The notes below the pieces were generated by a model. That model saw only the letters and a program-made list of their open reading frames with translations. It did no database searches and was not told the DNA's origin. A stretch of 64,000 nt of DNA, taken from the NCBI GenBank assembly GCA_040752215.1, contig JBFMEX010000015.1:49107-113106 (forward strand), given 5' to 3'. Shown in pieces: positions 32,540-41,846 of this stretch; positions within the stretch are counted from its first letter, which is position 1; each line of letters begins with the position of its first letter. Made by a program: the position numbers and the translations under genes. This DNA is from JBFMEX01 sp040752215 (GTDB lineage: Bacteria; Pseudomonadota; Alphaproteobacteria; Rhizobiales; Hyphomicrobiaceae).

Positions 32540-34936
32540 TCAATCCCTCGTCTTCAGCACGGACACGAGGTCGAACCGGCCGATGCGGCGGCGTACGGCC
32601 AGCGCCGAGACCGCGGCCGACACCATCACGACCAGGCTTGCGCGCGCATAGGTAGCCTCGTGGATCACGAACGGCGCCCGGTAGAGGTCGCTCGAGAAGC
32701 CCTGGATGGTGATCCACGAGAAGAGATATCCGAGCAGCCACCCCAGCGGCTGCGCAAGCAGAACCAGGATCGTCAGTTCGACGAGGAGCACGCGCGACAC
32801 CTCGGCCTCGGTGAACCCGAGCACGCGCAGGCTCGCCAGCTCGCGTGCCTGCTCAGAGAGTTGTATGCGCGCGCTGTTGTAGACCACACCCATCGCCACG
32901 ACCATCGCCAGTCCGACGTAGATCGACACCATCATGTCGATGTTCTTCGCCAGCGTCTCGCGGAACTTGGCGAGCGAAAGGCGCAGCATCGCGATCGAGG
33001 CCACGGCCGGCGTCGATTTGATCGCCTGGAACAGGGCATCCTCTGCGGCGGGATCGTAGGAGAAATGCACGCCCGAGACGACCGGCCCGTCGTCCAGCAG
33101 CGCGTTGAGCGCGTCGATCTGCATGTAGGCGGTGAGGCCGAAGTAGGACTGGACGATGTCCGTCACCGGCACCTCGATCGCGCCGCGCCGTGCCGTGCCG
33201 TCCTGGCGCTCGGCCCCGCGCCAGCCGCCGAGAATCTCGACCTCAACCATGTCGCCGCGCCGGAGCGATAGGATCTCTGCGACGTGCTCGTCGACCATCA
33301 GCCCGGTGGGCGGCAGCGGCGTTGGCCTCAGCCTGGTATCGACCACGCGCGCCAGAGTTGGCTCGGCCGGCTTGCCATTGATCGTGAGCTTGCGCTCGAG
33401 GTGGCCGTTGCGCAGCCGCACCCACACCGAGCGATAAGGCTCGACGCGCATCACCCCGGGCAGATCGGCCACGGCGTCGAGCACGCGCTTATCCTGCAAC
33501 ACGCTGAGATTGAGCGTCGCATCCTGCCGCTGCGCGAGAGAGAAGCTGACGTCGATCATGTGCTCGACGGAATCGAGCGAGAACAGCGACACGATCATCA
33601 GCGACGCGGCGAGCGCGAGGCCGACCACGGTGAATGCGGCTCTCAGCGGCCAGCGCACGATGTGCCGCAGCGAGATGCGCGTCAGCTGCGAGAGCGACGA
33701 GAGGAGGCCGAGCCGCTCGGTGAGGAGTCGCCGGTAGCTCGGCGGCGCCGGCGGCTGCATGGCGACGGCCGGCGGCAGGCGCAGCGCCTGGAGCACCGCC
33801 TTCAGGCCTCCGGCGACCGCCGCCCCGGCCGAGATCGCCGCGGCGGCGAGGTACACATCGGCGTCGCGCTCGAAGATCAGGAACGGGAAGTGGAAGAACT
33901 CGGCATAGAGCCGCGTCAACCCGAGCCCGAACCAGGTGCCGAGCGCGACCCCGATCAGGATGCCGACAAGGCTGACGAGCAGCACCAGCTTGACGTAGTG
34001 GGCGGCGATCGTCCCGCGCGCGTAGCCGAGCGCCTTCAACAACCCGATCTGCTCGCGCTCGAGCTCGATCAGCCGCGACAGCGTCATGTTGATCAGGAAC
34101 GCTGAGACGAAGAGGAAGATCGGCGGTATGACGCGGGCGAGCGCATAGAGCTGCTTCAGCTCCGCGTCGAGAAAGGCGTGGCTGATGTGATCCTCGCGCC
34201 CATAGGAGCCGGCGCCCCCGTAGCGGCGGATCAGCGCGTCGAGTCGCTCGATGACCCGTGCCTCGCTCGCCGGATCGGCGAGCTTCAATGCCACCGAGTT
34301 GAAGGCGCCTTCGAGATCGAAAATTGCGGCAAGCGCCTTCTCCGACATCCACATCACGACGAAGCGGCGGTCATCCGGCATCAGGTCGCCGGGGCCGATC
34401 GCATAGATGAACTCGGGCGACAACGCGACGCCGACGATGCGGAGCGACCGCTTGCGACCGTTGAGAATCGCGGCAATGTCGTCGCCGAGCTCGAGACCGT
34501 GGGCAAGGGCGAACGCCTCGTTGACGACCACCTCGCTCGTCGCACCCGGCTCCGGCAGACGTCCCTTGCGCAGGTACAGCCGGTTGAGCCGCAGCTCCCG
34601 GTGATCGGGCAGCGAGATCGCCTGTCCCGTCAACGGTTGGCGGAAGCCCGTGACGTCGACCAGCGCGCTCCTGGCGATCCGCGTCTCCAGCGTCGCGACA
34701 CCGGGGATCGCCGCGATCTCATCCGCGAGATGGCGCGGCGCCCGCGTCAGCGTGGCGAACACGTCGGCGAACGCATGGCGCTCGTAGTAGGCAGCCCGCG
34801 TCTCCTCGAGCGAGCGATAGGCCCCGACCGCCAGCACCAGGGTCGACACGCCGGCCGCCATCACAAGCGCGATCGCGAGCGCCTGCGCCCACATGTGGAC
34901 CAGGTCTCGCAAGAGCTTCTTGTCGAGCGTGCTCAT
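32540..34936 (-). CDS. ABC transporter permease, FtsX/MacB-like duplicated
   Basis: A 798-residue inner-membrane permease with two FtsX-type domains. Each half has an N-terminal helix, a large periplasmic domain and a three-helix bundle; the first bundle is seen at about 270-390 (FLFVSAFLINMTLSRLIELEREQIGLLKALGY), the second at the C-terminus with LRVLGFTEAEVSRVLLVE. FtsX-type permeases with HlyD adaptors power lipid, peptide or small-molecule export from the periplasm or membrane. It begins 4 bases after the ATPase gene. Confidence 0.9.
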   Translation of the reverse strand: MSTLDKKLLRDLVHMWAQALAIALVMAAGVSTLVLAVGAYRSLEETRAAYYERHAFADVFATLTRAPRHLADEIAAIPGVATLETRIARSALVDVTGFRQPLTGQAISLPDHRELRLNRLYLRKGRLPEPGATSEVVVNEAFALAHGLELGDDIAAILNGRKRSLRIVGVALSPEFIYAIGPGDLMPDDRRFVVMWMSEKALAAIFDLEGAFNSVALKLADPASEARVIERLDALIRRYGGAGSYGREDHISHAFLDAELKQLYALARVIPPIFLFVSAFLINMTLSRLIELEREQIGLLKALGYARGTIAAHYVKLVLLVSLVGILIGVALGTWFGLGLTRLYAEFFHFPFLIFERDADVYLAAAAISAGAAVAGGLKAVLQALRLPPAVAMQPPAPPSYRRLLTERLGLLSSLSQLTRISLRHIVRWPLRAAFTVVGLALAASLMIVSLFSLDSVEHMIDVSFSLAQRQDATLNLSVLQDKRVLDAVADLPGVMRVEPYRSVWVRLRNGHLERKLTINGKPAEPTLARVVDTRLRPTPLPPTGLMVDEHVAEILSLRRGDMVEVEILGGWRGAERQDGTARRGAIEVPVTDIVQSYFGLTAYMQIDALNALLDDGPVVSGVHFSYDPAAEDALFQAIKSTPAVASIAMLRLSLAKFRETLAKNIDMMVSIYVGLAMVVAMGVVYNSARIQLSEQARELASLRVLGFTEAEVSRVLLVELTILVLLAQPLGWLLGYLFSWITIQGFSSDLYRAPFVIHEATYARASLVVMVSAAVSALAVRRRIGRFDLVSVLKTRD

Positions 34937-34940
34937 CGGC

Positions 34941-35665
<725 letters not shown>

Positions 35666-35669
<4 letters not shown>

Positions 35670-36103
35670 CTGCAGACCAGCACCGGCAGCTTGGTATGAG
35701 TGAGAACCTTGTGCGTCTCGCTGCCGATCACCAGTGCTGCCACGCCCTTGCGGCCATGCGATCCCATCATGATGAGATCGGCGCCAATGCGCTCGGCGGA
35801 CTCGATGATCGCCTTCCACGGCTGGTCGTGCTCGACGTGCAACGACGCGCTGGAGACCCCGGCCGTCTTGGCCGCCGCATCGAGGCCGCCGAGGTGGGAG
35901 GTGACACGCTCCTTCATCTGCGCGCGCAGCTCCTCGGCCGGGTAGGCGACGACCACGCCCTCGATAACGATCGGCGCCGGCGGCGCGGTGATGCGCACGA
36001 ACGTCAGCTTGGAGCCGAGCGATTTGGCCACCTCGATGGCCTGCATGGCGGCCTTGTCGGCGAGCTCGCTGCCATCTGTCGGCACCAGGATGTGCTTGAA
36101 CAT
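35666..36103 (-). CDS. Universal stress protein, single UspA domain
   Basis: A 145-residue UspA-type protein with HILVPTDGSELADKA at the N-terminus and the ATP-binding motif GSHGRKGVAALVIGSET near the end (G-2x-G-9x-G-S/T form). It would bind ATP and act in stress adaptation in the cytoplasm. It lies between an unknown gene (46-base gap) and the ABC exporter (overlap), an unusual coupling of a stress protein with an exporter. Confidence 0.92.
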
Positions 36104-36149
36104 GTCGGCCTCGTCCTTCCCTTGTTCTTGTTGTGGGTCCGTCCCCGTC

Positions 36150-36542
36150 TCAGTCCAGCTCCAGAACCGACATCACCTTGAAGGTCCTGAGCACGCCGTC
36201 GTGCTCCTTTATGGAGACGTACTCGCCGGGCACGAACGCGTGCTCGCCGAAACGGTAGCCGCTTTCGTCGTTGTCCGGGGAACCGTGGATGTCGTAGTGG
36301 AACGCCCACGATCCACCGGGCTTCCTGACGATGTGGCCGATCTCGTCCGGCGCGCCGGCCCAGAACCGCTTCACCCGGCAGCGATCGCGCACCTTCTTCC
36401 AGTCTTCGACAATGATCCGGCCATTGTCGTCGAGCGGCGCGATGAAATCATAGCCGTGCAATCGGCTGCCGACCGGATGGTCGTGGTCGCGCGCCAGCTC
36501 GAGCCTGACACGTCGCATGGTATTGGGGAGAGCGCTGGTCAT
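36150..36542 (-). CDS. Protein of unknown function in the stress-protein operon
   Basis: A 130-residue soluble protein, charged and rich in His, Asp and aromatic residues (SRLHGYDFIAPLDDNGRI, KRFWAGAPDEIGHIVRK). It looks like a small all-beta domain, possibly with metal or cofactor ligands, but I do not recognise a family. It sits between two universal stress protein genes in the same direction, 17 bases after the first and 46 before the second, so it is very likely expressed with them under low oxygen. Confidence 0.75.
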   Translation of the reverse strand: MTSALPNTMRRVRLELARDHDHPVGSRLHGYDFIAPLDDNGRIIVEDWKKVRDRCRVKRFWAGAPDEIGHIVRKPGGSWAFHYDIHGSPDNDESGYRFGEHAFVPGEYVSIKEHDGVLRTFKVMSVLELD

Positions 36543-36559
36543 GGTGCTCCTTCGGCCTG

Positions 36560-37399
36560 TCAGTGGGAGAACAGCGTCGGCACTGTCATGTGCCGCGCGA
36601 TGTGGCGGGTGGCGCCGCCGAACACCATTTCGCGCATGCGAGAGTGTCCGTAGGCACCCATGACGAGCAGATCAGCGCCGAGATCGGAGAGCCGCGACAG
36701 CAGCTCCTCTCCCACCTCGACGCCGGCCGTCGCCGATTGCTTGACCGTCGACCTGATGCCGTGCCGGCCGAGCGCGGCGGCGAGCGAGAGATCAGGAGTC
36801 TCGTTGCGGGGTACGGCGCCCGGCCTGGTGATCGTGAGGATGGTCACGGCTTCGGCGATCGCGAGCAGAGGCATGGCGTCGAATGCGGCACGGGCCGCCT
36901 CTCGCCGGCCGTCCCAGGCGATCACGATCCGGCGCGGCACGGCCTCGAACCGTCCCGCATAGGGCACCACCAGCACCGGCCGTCCGCTCTCGAGCGCGAG
37001 ACGCTCTGGAAAGTCGAGCACGGGTGCCAGGTCCCACTCGGGATCCGATTGCGCGGCGACGATGAGATCTGCGGCGCGGCCATGCTCCATGACGACACCG
37101 GCGAGATCGAGATGCAGCGCCTTTTCCGCGATCCACTCGGCGACGAACGGGCGGCCCCGGGTCGCCTCCTCGAACAGCGCCCCGATCCGCTCGGTCTCGG
37201 CGCGCTCTGCCGCCAGAGCATCCGCGATCACCTCGCCACCGTAGGGAATGGCGATCGCCGGCACCGGCGGGATTCCGGGAAACACGTGCAAGCCGACGAG
37301 ATGGGACGAGAATTGCGCGGCGAGCGCCGTCGCCGGGGCGAGCAGCTGGCCGGCCCGGCGCTGATCGTTCAGATGAACGACGATGGTCTTGAAACTCAT
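36560..37399 (-). CDS. Universal stress protein with two UspA domains
   Basis: A 279-residue tandem Usp protein. The first domain (about 1-140) is degenerate; the second (about 150-279) begins RIVIAWDGRREAARA and ends with the ATP-binding pattern MGAYGHSRMREMVFGGATR. Start MSFKTIVVHLND at 37399 has GGAGGCGAGG directly before it; the ATG at 37426 lacks this. It heads a six-gene leftward run (Usp, unknown, Usp, ATPase, permease, HlyD) and a perfect anaerobox lies 75-88 bases upstream, which would put the start of transcription near 37439. Confidence 0.9.
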   Translation of the reverse strand: MSFKTIVVHLNDQRRAGQLLAPATALAAQFSSHLVGLHVFPGIPPVPAIAIPYGGEVIADALAAERAETERIGALFEEATRGRPFVAEWIAEKALHLDLAGVVMEHGRAADLIVAAQSDPEWDLAPVLDFPERLALESGRPVLVVPYAGRFEAVPRRIVIAWDGRREAARAAFDAMPLLAIAEAVTILTITRPGAVPRNETPDLSLAAALGRHGIRSTVKQSATAGVEVGEELLSRLSDLGADLLVMGAYGHSRMREMVFGGATRHIARHMTVPTLFSH

Positions 37400-37473
37400 C
37401 CTCGCCTCCGGCCGGACTGGCGCCAAGTCACACGGAACCTCGACAAAGCTCCCCCGCCTGGATATTGGGCGCC

Positions 37474-37487
37474 TTGACAGCCGTCAA
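37474..37487. promoter_or_regulatory. Perfect anaerobox before the stress-protein operon
   Basis: TTGACAGCCGTCAA matches TTGAY-N4-RTCAA exactly. It is about equally far from the leftward Usp gene (37399) and the rightward small secreted protein gene (37566), leaving leaders of about 40 and 44 bases if centred at -41.5 in either direction. Confidence 0.82.
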
Positions 37488-37565
37488 TGATTTACGCCCT
37501 CTGGCGCGGGACTGTCGGTCCTGGGGGCCGACGGTGCGGTCCCGAGGCCAGGAGCACCCCCAACC

Positions 37566-37874
37566 ATGACGAGCGTGCTGAGACCCGCGCTGCGCGCGGC
37601 ACTCGCCCTGCAACTTGCCGCCGCAACGTCGATCGGCGCCGCCGCCCAGCAGCAGGAAGCCGTGGAGCAGTGGCAGGCGCTGCTCAAGCTCCAGCTGAAG
37701 CAGAGCTACAACTGCGATCTCGCCACCATCCTCTACGTACGCGATGTTCCAGTCGGCAACCTGACCTCGATGGAGGGCCGCATCCGCTGCATCGACGAGC
37801 GCGAGTTCGAGTTCTCGCGCATGCGCAGCCACGAGAAGTTCACCATTCACCTGTGCCAGCCGGCGGTATGTTGA
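37566..37874 (+). CDS. Small exported protein with four cysteines
   Basis: A 102-residue protein with a signal peptide (ALRAALALQLAAATSIGAAA, cleavage likely after about residue 27). The mature part of about 75 residues has four cysteines (YNCDL, IRCID, HLCQP and the final residue), enough for two disulfides in the periplasm. I do not recognise the family. It diverges from the stress-protein operon and shares its anaerobox region, so it may also be induced at low oxygen. Confidence 0.65.
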   Translation: MTSVLRPALRAALALQLAAATSIGAAAQQQEAVEQWQALLKLQLKQSYNCDLATILYVRDVPVGNLTSMEGRIRCIDEREFEFSRMRSHEKFTIHLCQPAVC

Positions 37875-37896
37875 GCTGCCGTTGCCGTCCGCTCCC

Positions 37897-38346
37897 TCAC
37901 CGCTTCAGCGCCGCCTCGAGATAGGCCTCGAGCTCGGCATGCGGCGTCTTCGTCAGGTCCTTGTCGAGCTCCAGCGTCACCCGCTCGCGCACCCGCTCCG
38001 AGATCGCCTTGCGCAAATCGCCGAGCATGGTCGGCGGGGCGGCGATCACCAGCTTCTCGTAGCGCCCTGCCCCGGCTTCGCGGTCGAGCAAATCGGCCAC
38101 CTCCTCGGCGAAATGACGCTTCATCTCGCGGCGCGGATCGGACGTCGGCTGCAGCCCGTGCCGGCTCGCGCCGACACCCGGATTGGACCGGCCCGGCCGA
38201 TCGTCGGCGAGGTCGCGACCGCGCGGCACGTCCTCGGTCAGCGTCAGATCGGCATGCTCGCTCAGATGCGGGTTGCCGGGAACACTCTCGTAGACACGAG
38301 CAACGCCGGCATCGGCAATGACCATCCAGGTACGGACCGTTTTCAT
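37897..38346 (-). CDS. Host attachment protein family
   Basis: A 149-residue soluble protein starting MKTVRTWMVIADAGVARVYE, the family hallmark of the Host_attach (PF10116) group, with RREMKRHFAEEVADLLDREA and YEKLVIAAPPTMLGDLR, related to the baeRF/eRF1-like fold. The name derives from an Agrobacterium attachment phenotype; the biochemical role is unclear. ATG at 38346 is preferred; the open frame extends upstream without support. An anaerobox lies 62-75 bases upstream, well placed for activation of this gene. Confidence 0.85.
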   Translation of the reverse strand: MKTVRTWMVIADAGVARVYESVPGNPHLSEHADLTLTEDVPRGRDLADDRPGRSNPGVGASRHGLQPTSDPRREMKRHFAEEVADLLDREAGAGRYEKLVIAAPPTMLGDLRKAISERVRERVTLELDKDLTKTPHAELEAYLEAALKR

Positions 38347-38407
38347 ATTGTTGGCTCCCATCGGCCTCAGGTTGAATGTATGTTGGCGTCGACGACGGCG
38401 AGACGCA

Positions 38408-38421
38408 TTGACCGCCGTCAT
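38408..38421. promoter_or_regulatory. Anaerobox between host-attachment and APH-AAA genes
   Basis: TTGACCGCCGTCAT matches 9 of 10 fixed positions of TTGAY-N4-RTCAA. Centred at -41.5 it gives starts near 38373 leftwards (27-base leader) and near 38456 rightwards, the latter fitting only if translation begins at the ATG at 38466. Confidence 0.65.
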
Positions 38422-38447
38422 CCCGTTGCGGCGCCCGGCCCGACGGT

Positions 38448-40016
38448 ATGACGGAAAGCACTGCCATGACGACCGAAAATGCAGCCACGCCGTCCGAAGA
38501 CCCGGTACGCGACGCGCGCCTCGCCGAGCTGCTGCTGTCCGTGGTCGGAGGACGCAGCGGCGGCGCACGCACGTTCGAGACCCATGGCGCCCGCGTCTTC
38601 GTCGGCCCGGAGCGGGCGCTCAAGGTCAAGCGCGCCGTGCGCTACGCCTATATGGATTTCTCGACGCTGGAGAGGCGCCACGGTGCGCTGCGGCGCGAGT
38701 TGGAGATCAATCGCCCAGCCGCGCCCGAGATCTACCTCGGGTTGATCCCTGTCACCGAGGCCGCCGACGGCACGCTCGCGCTGGCCGGCAGCGGGAGGAC
38801 GATCGAGTGGGCGCTCGAGATGCGCGCCTTCCGCCAGCAGGATCTGCTCGCCGAGATCGTCGCCAAGGGGCCGCTCGGGCCGGAGCTGGCGGCCGCTACG
38901 GCCGACGCGGTTCTCGACATGCACCGCAAGGCGGCGCCCGCACTCGCACCGCCGGGCGGACTCGATCGCATCGTCGCCGAGCTCGCCGAGGCGCTCCCCG
39001 CCGCCAGCCCGATCGACGCCGCCGAGGCCGTCGCCTTGACCCTCGACCTCGCCACCGAGCTCGCCCGCCTCGGTCCACTGCTCGACACCCGTCGGCGTGA
39101 GGGGCACATCCGGCGCTGCCATGGCGATCTCCACCTTGCCAACATCGTGCTGTGGAACGGCGCGCCGGTGCCGTTCGACGCGCTCGAGTTCGACGAGGCG
39201 CTGGCCACCATCGACGTGCTCTATGACCTCGCCTTCCTGCTGATGGACCTGGACCGGCGGGACCGTCGCCCCGACGCCAACGCGATCCTCAACCGCTATC
39301 TGTGGCGCTCCGGATCGACGAGCGACCTCGACGCGCTCGCCGCGCTGCCGCTGTTCCTCGCGCTCCGCGCCGGAATCCGCGCAATGGTGGCGACGCAGAA
39401 GGCCGCGCTCGCCAACGCGGGCGGCGCGGCGCGAGCGGAAGCTATCGACTATTTCCGCGCCGCGCGCGGCTACCTGGTCCCGTCGCCACCGACGCTGGTG
39501 GCGATCGGCGGCCTTTCCGGAACCGGCAAGTCGACGCTCGGCGCTGCGCTCGCGCCGACGCTCGGACGCGCGCCCGGCGCGATCCACTTGCGAAGTGACC
39601 TCGAGCGCAAGACGCTCGCCGGCGTCGGCGCGCTCGACCGCTTACCGTCCACGGCGTACACGCCCGCCGCCGCTGCCACGGTCTATGCGCGGCTCCTCGA
39701 TCGCGCCCGTCGCGTGCTCGACGCCGGCCACTCGGTCGTCGTCGATGCCGTCTACGCGCGCCCCGAGGAGCGTGCCGCTGTCGAGGCGCTGGCCAAGAGC
39801 CATGCCCACCATCATGTCCTCGTCTGGCTCGATGCCCCCGCTGAGGTCCTGCGAGCCCGTGTCGCGGCCCGGCGGGGCGATGCCTCGGATGCGACGCCGG
39901 ATGTCGTCGACCAGCAGCTCGCGCGCGGCACGGGAGCGGTCGGCTGGACGCGGATCGAGGCGGGTGCGTCGGCGACGGCGACACGCGAGTTGGTGCGGGT
40001 GCGGCTCGGCGTCTGA
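38448..40016 (+). CDS. Aminoglycoside-phosphotransferase-like / AAA kinase fusion protein
   Basis: A 522-residue two-domain protein. The N-terminal part (about 40-340) is a protein-kinase-like APH domain with the catalytic loop CHGDLHLANIVLW (225-229) and DALEFDE as metal-binding Asp. The C-terminal part (about 350-520) is a P-loop kinase of the AAA_33/zeta-like type with GGLSGTGKST (354-363) and LWLDAP. Such fusions are widespread in Proteobacteria near stress and denitrification genes; the substrates are unknown, and drug resistance should not be assumed. ATG at 38466 is an alternative start that fits the anaerobox position better. Confidence 0.82.
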   Translation: MTESTAMTTENAATPSEDPVRDARLAELLLSVVGGRSGGARTFETHGARVFVGPERALKVKRAVRYAYMDFSTLERRHGALRRELEINRPAAPEIYLGLIPVTEAADGTLALAGSGRTIEWALEMRAFRQQDLLAEIVAKGPLGPELAAATADAVLDMHRKAAPALAPPGGLDRIVAELAEALPAASPIDAAEAVALTLDLATELARLGPLLDTRRREGHIRRCHGDLHLANIVLWNGAPVPFDALEFDEALATIDVLYDLAFLLMDLDRRDRRPDANAILNRYLWRSGSTSDLDALAALPLFLALRAGIRAMVATQKAALANAGGAARAEAIDYFRAARGYLVPSPPTLVAIGGLSGTGKSTLGAALAPTLGRAPGAIHLRSDLERKTLAGVGALDRLPSTAYTPAAAATVYARLLDRARRVLDAGHSVVVDAVYARPEERAAVEALAKSHAHHHVLVWLDAPAEVLRARVAARRGDASDATPDVVDQQLARGTGAVGWTRIEAGASATATRELVRVRLGV

Positions 40017-40260
40017 GACGCACGGCCCGCGTCCGCGGGCTCGGCCGGCGCGCCGTCGAGCCGAGGAGTTCCGGCCACTCTGTTGATAACGGGGACACGC
40101 CTGCCCCCTGCCCCCTTGCATCGCGCGAATCTCGGTACGAGTCGGCAACTGTCCAGTGGCCTGTTGCGTCCCGTGTCGTCGCCGGAGCGTTCGGTTCCAG
40201 TTGCCCGCCCGCATGCGCGAGCTTCTCTCGCTCCGGGGCCGGGCCTGTCGAGGGGTCAAC

Positions 40261-41106
40261 ATGTCGATCATCCCGTATCGGCCGCCTGCCGGCCACTACC
40301 GCCTGCTGCTTCCCGTTGCCGCCGCCCTGCTCACCGGCGCCTGTGCCCAGAGCGGCCTGGAGACCGGCTCGCTCGCCCTGTCGAGCCCGCCGGCCGAGGA
40401 GACCACCGCAGCCGCTCCGCCGACGCGTGCGGTGGCCGCTGCCGCAGAGATCGACGCGCTCGATCGCGCCGCGTCCAAGCCGGAAGCGGCAAGCGCCATC
40501 GCCGAATCCCGCAAGCTGCGCGAGGACGGCCACAAGCTGCAGGCGATGAAGCGTCTCGACGATGCCGCAGAGAAATTCCCAGCCGACAAGGCTCTGCTCA
40601 AGGAGCGCGGTCTGCTCGCGCTCGATGTCGGACAAATCGGTAAGGCGGTGAAGCTGCTCGAGAAGGCGCACGATCCGAAGAAGCCCGATTGGCGGGTGTT
40701 ATCCGGTCTCGGCGCCGCACTCTCGGCCGCCGGCAAGCAGGCGGAGGCGCAGGCCCGGTTCGCCAAGGCGCTGGAGCTCGCGCCGGACCATCCCTCGATC
40801 CTCAACAATCTCGCGCTCTCCTATGCCCTCGACGGCAAGCATGCGGAAGCCGAGCGCCTGCTGCGCCGCGCCGCGGCGAGCCAGGGCCCCGCCTCGATCT
40901 CGCGCCAGAACCTCGCCCTGCTGGTCGGCCTCAACGGCAACGTCGATGAGGCGCGCAAGGTGAGCGAGGCGGCGCTGCCAGCCAACGTCGCCCGCGCCAA
41001 CGTCAGCTATCTCGAGCGTCTGAGGAGCGGCAAGCAGATCTCGCGCGTCGAGCCGACGGCGCCCGCGAGCATCCAAGCAGCCGAGGCTCCTGCCGGCGGC
41101 AACTGA
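40261..41106 (+). CDS. TPR-repeat lipoprotein, TadD-like
   Basis: A 281-residue protein with a lipoprotein signal (LLLPVAAALLTGAC, lipidated Cys28) and at least four tetratricopeptide repeats between about 90 and 245 (ADKALLKERGLLALDVGQIG, ALSAAGKQAEAQARFAKALELAPDH shortened, LSYALDGKHAEAERLL). It resembles TadD, the pilotin-like factor of Flp/Tad pili, but no other tad gene is in the window. ATG at 40261 is chosen because it begins the signal; the upstream frame has no role. Confidence 0.8.
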   Translation: MSIIPYRPPAGHYRLLLPVAAALLTGACAQSGLETGSLALSSPPAEETTAAAPPTRAVAAAAEIDALDRAASKPEAASAIAESRKLREDGHKLQAMKRLDDAAEKFPADKALLKERGLLALDVGQIGKAVKLLEKAHDPKKPDWRVLSGLGAALSAAGKQAEAQARFAKALELAPDHPSILNNLALSYALDGKHAEAERLLRRAAASQGPASISRQNLALLVGLNGNVDEARKVSEAALPANVARANVSYLERLRSGKQISRVEPTAPASIQAAEAPAGGN

Positions 41107-41150
41107 GACGTCCTGCCGCGCCATTGTCGCCGTGCCGCAGGCTGGCAAGG

Positions 41151-41792
41151 TCAGGGCCGCAGCCTCTCCTGCGGCCCTTTCGCTTGGTCCGCCTGCAACT
41201 CGCTTTCCTCGTCTGCCGCCTCCAGCACCTCGCGCGCCGCGGTGATATTGATGGCGACGATGACGAGGCCGAGCACCAGATCGGGCCACATCGAACCGGT
41301 GAGCCCGGTGAGCAGCCCCGCGACAATGATGCCGAAGTTGGCGGCGACATCGTTTCTTGCCGACAGATAGGCCGCGAGCGACAGGCTGCCGCCCGAGGCG
41401 CGCACCCGCGCCAGCAGCAGCGCGCAGACGAGATTGACGACGAGCGCGCCGGCGGCCGCGAGCGTCAGGGGCTCGGCCGCCGGCACCGACGGCGCGGCGA
41501 GCTTCTGCCACACCATCCACAGCGCCACCAGCGCCGGCACGACCAGCAGTGCCGCGAGGGCGTAGGCGACCAGCCGCCGCCGCCGGGCGGAAAGTCCGAG
41601 CGCGAGCAGCACCAGAACGTTGACGCTGGTGTCCTCCAGGAAGTCGACGCTGTCGGCCATCAGCGACACCGAGCCGATGACCACCGCCACTGAGACCTCG
41701 ACAAGAAAATAGCCGAGATTCAGCAGCGCGACGGTGAGCACTGTGATACGCAGCCGCCGTGCGGCCATCGCACTCGCCCCGTCGGTGGTCAT
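41151..41792 (-). CDS. Cation diffusion facilitator-like transporter, short form
   Basis: A 213-residue inner-membrane protein with five to six helices. The metal-site motifs of CDF proteins are seen as SLMADSVDFLED (about 42-53) and SARNDVAANFG (about 145-155), where Asp and Asn take the place of the usual His/Asp mix. It ends shortly after the last helix and so lacks the cytoplasmic dimerisation domain of larger members. The transported ion is not predictable. It is convergent with the TPR lipoprotein gene. Confidence 0.82.
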   Translation of the reverse strand: MTTDGASAMAARRLRITVLTVALLNLGYFLVEVSVAVVIGSVSLMADSVDFLEDTSVNVLVLLALGLSARRRRLVAYALAALLVVPALVALWMVWQKLAAPSVPAAEPLTLAAAGALVVNLVCALLLARVRASGGSLSLAAYLSARNDVAANFGIIVAGLLTGLTGSMWPDLVLGLVIVAINITAAREVLEAADEESELQADQAKGPQERLRP

Positions 41793-41846
41793 CCGCGCTC
41801 CCAGCCGTGCATGAGTTCGATGTGGGGCATGGCCGCCGGTCGTGCG

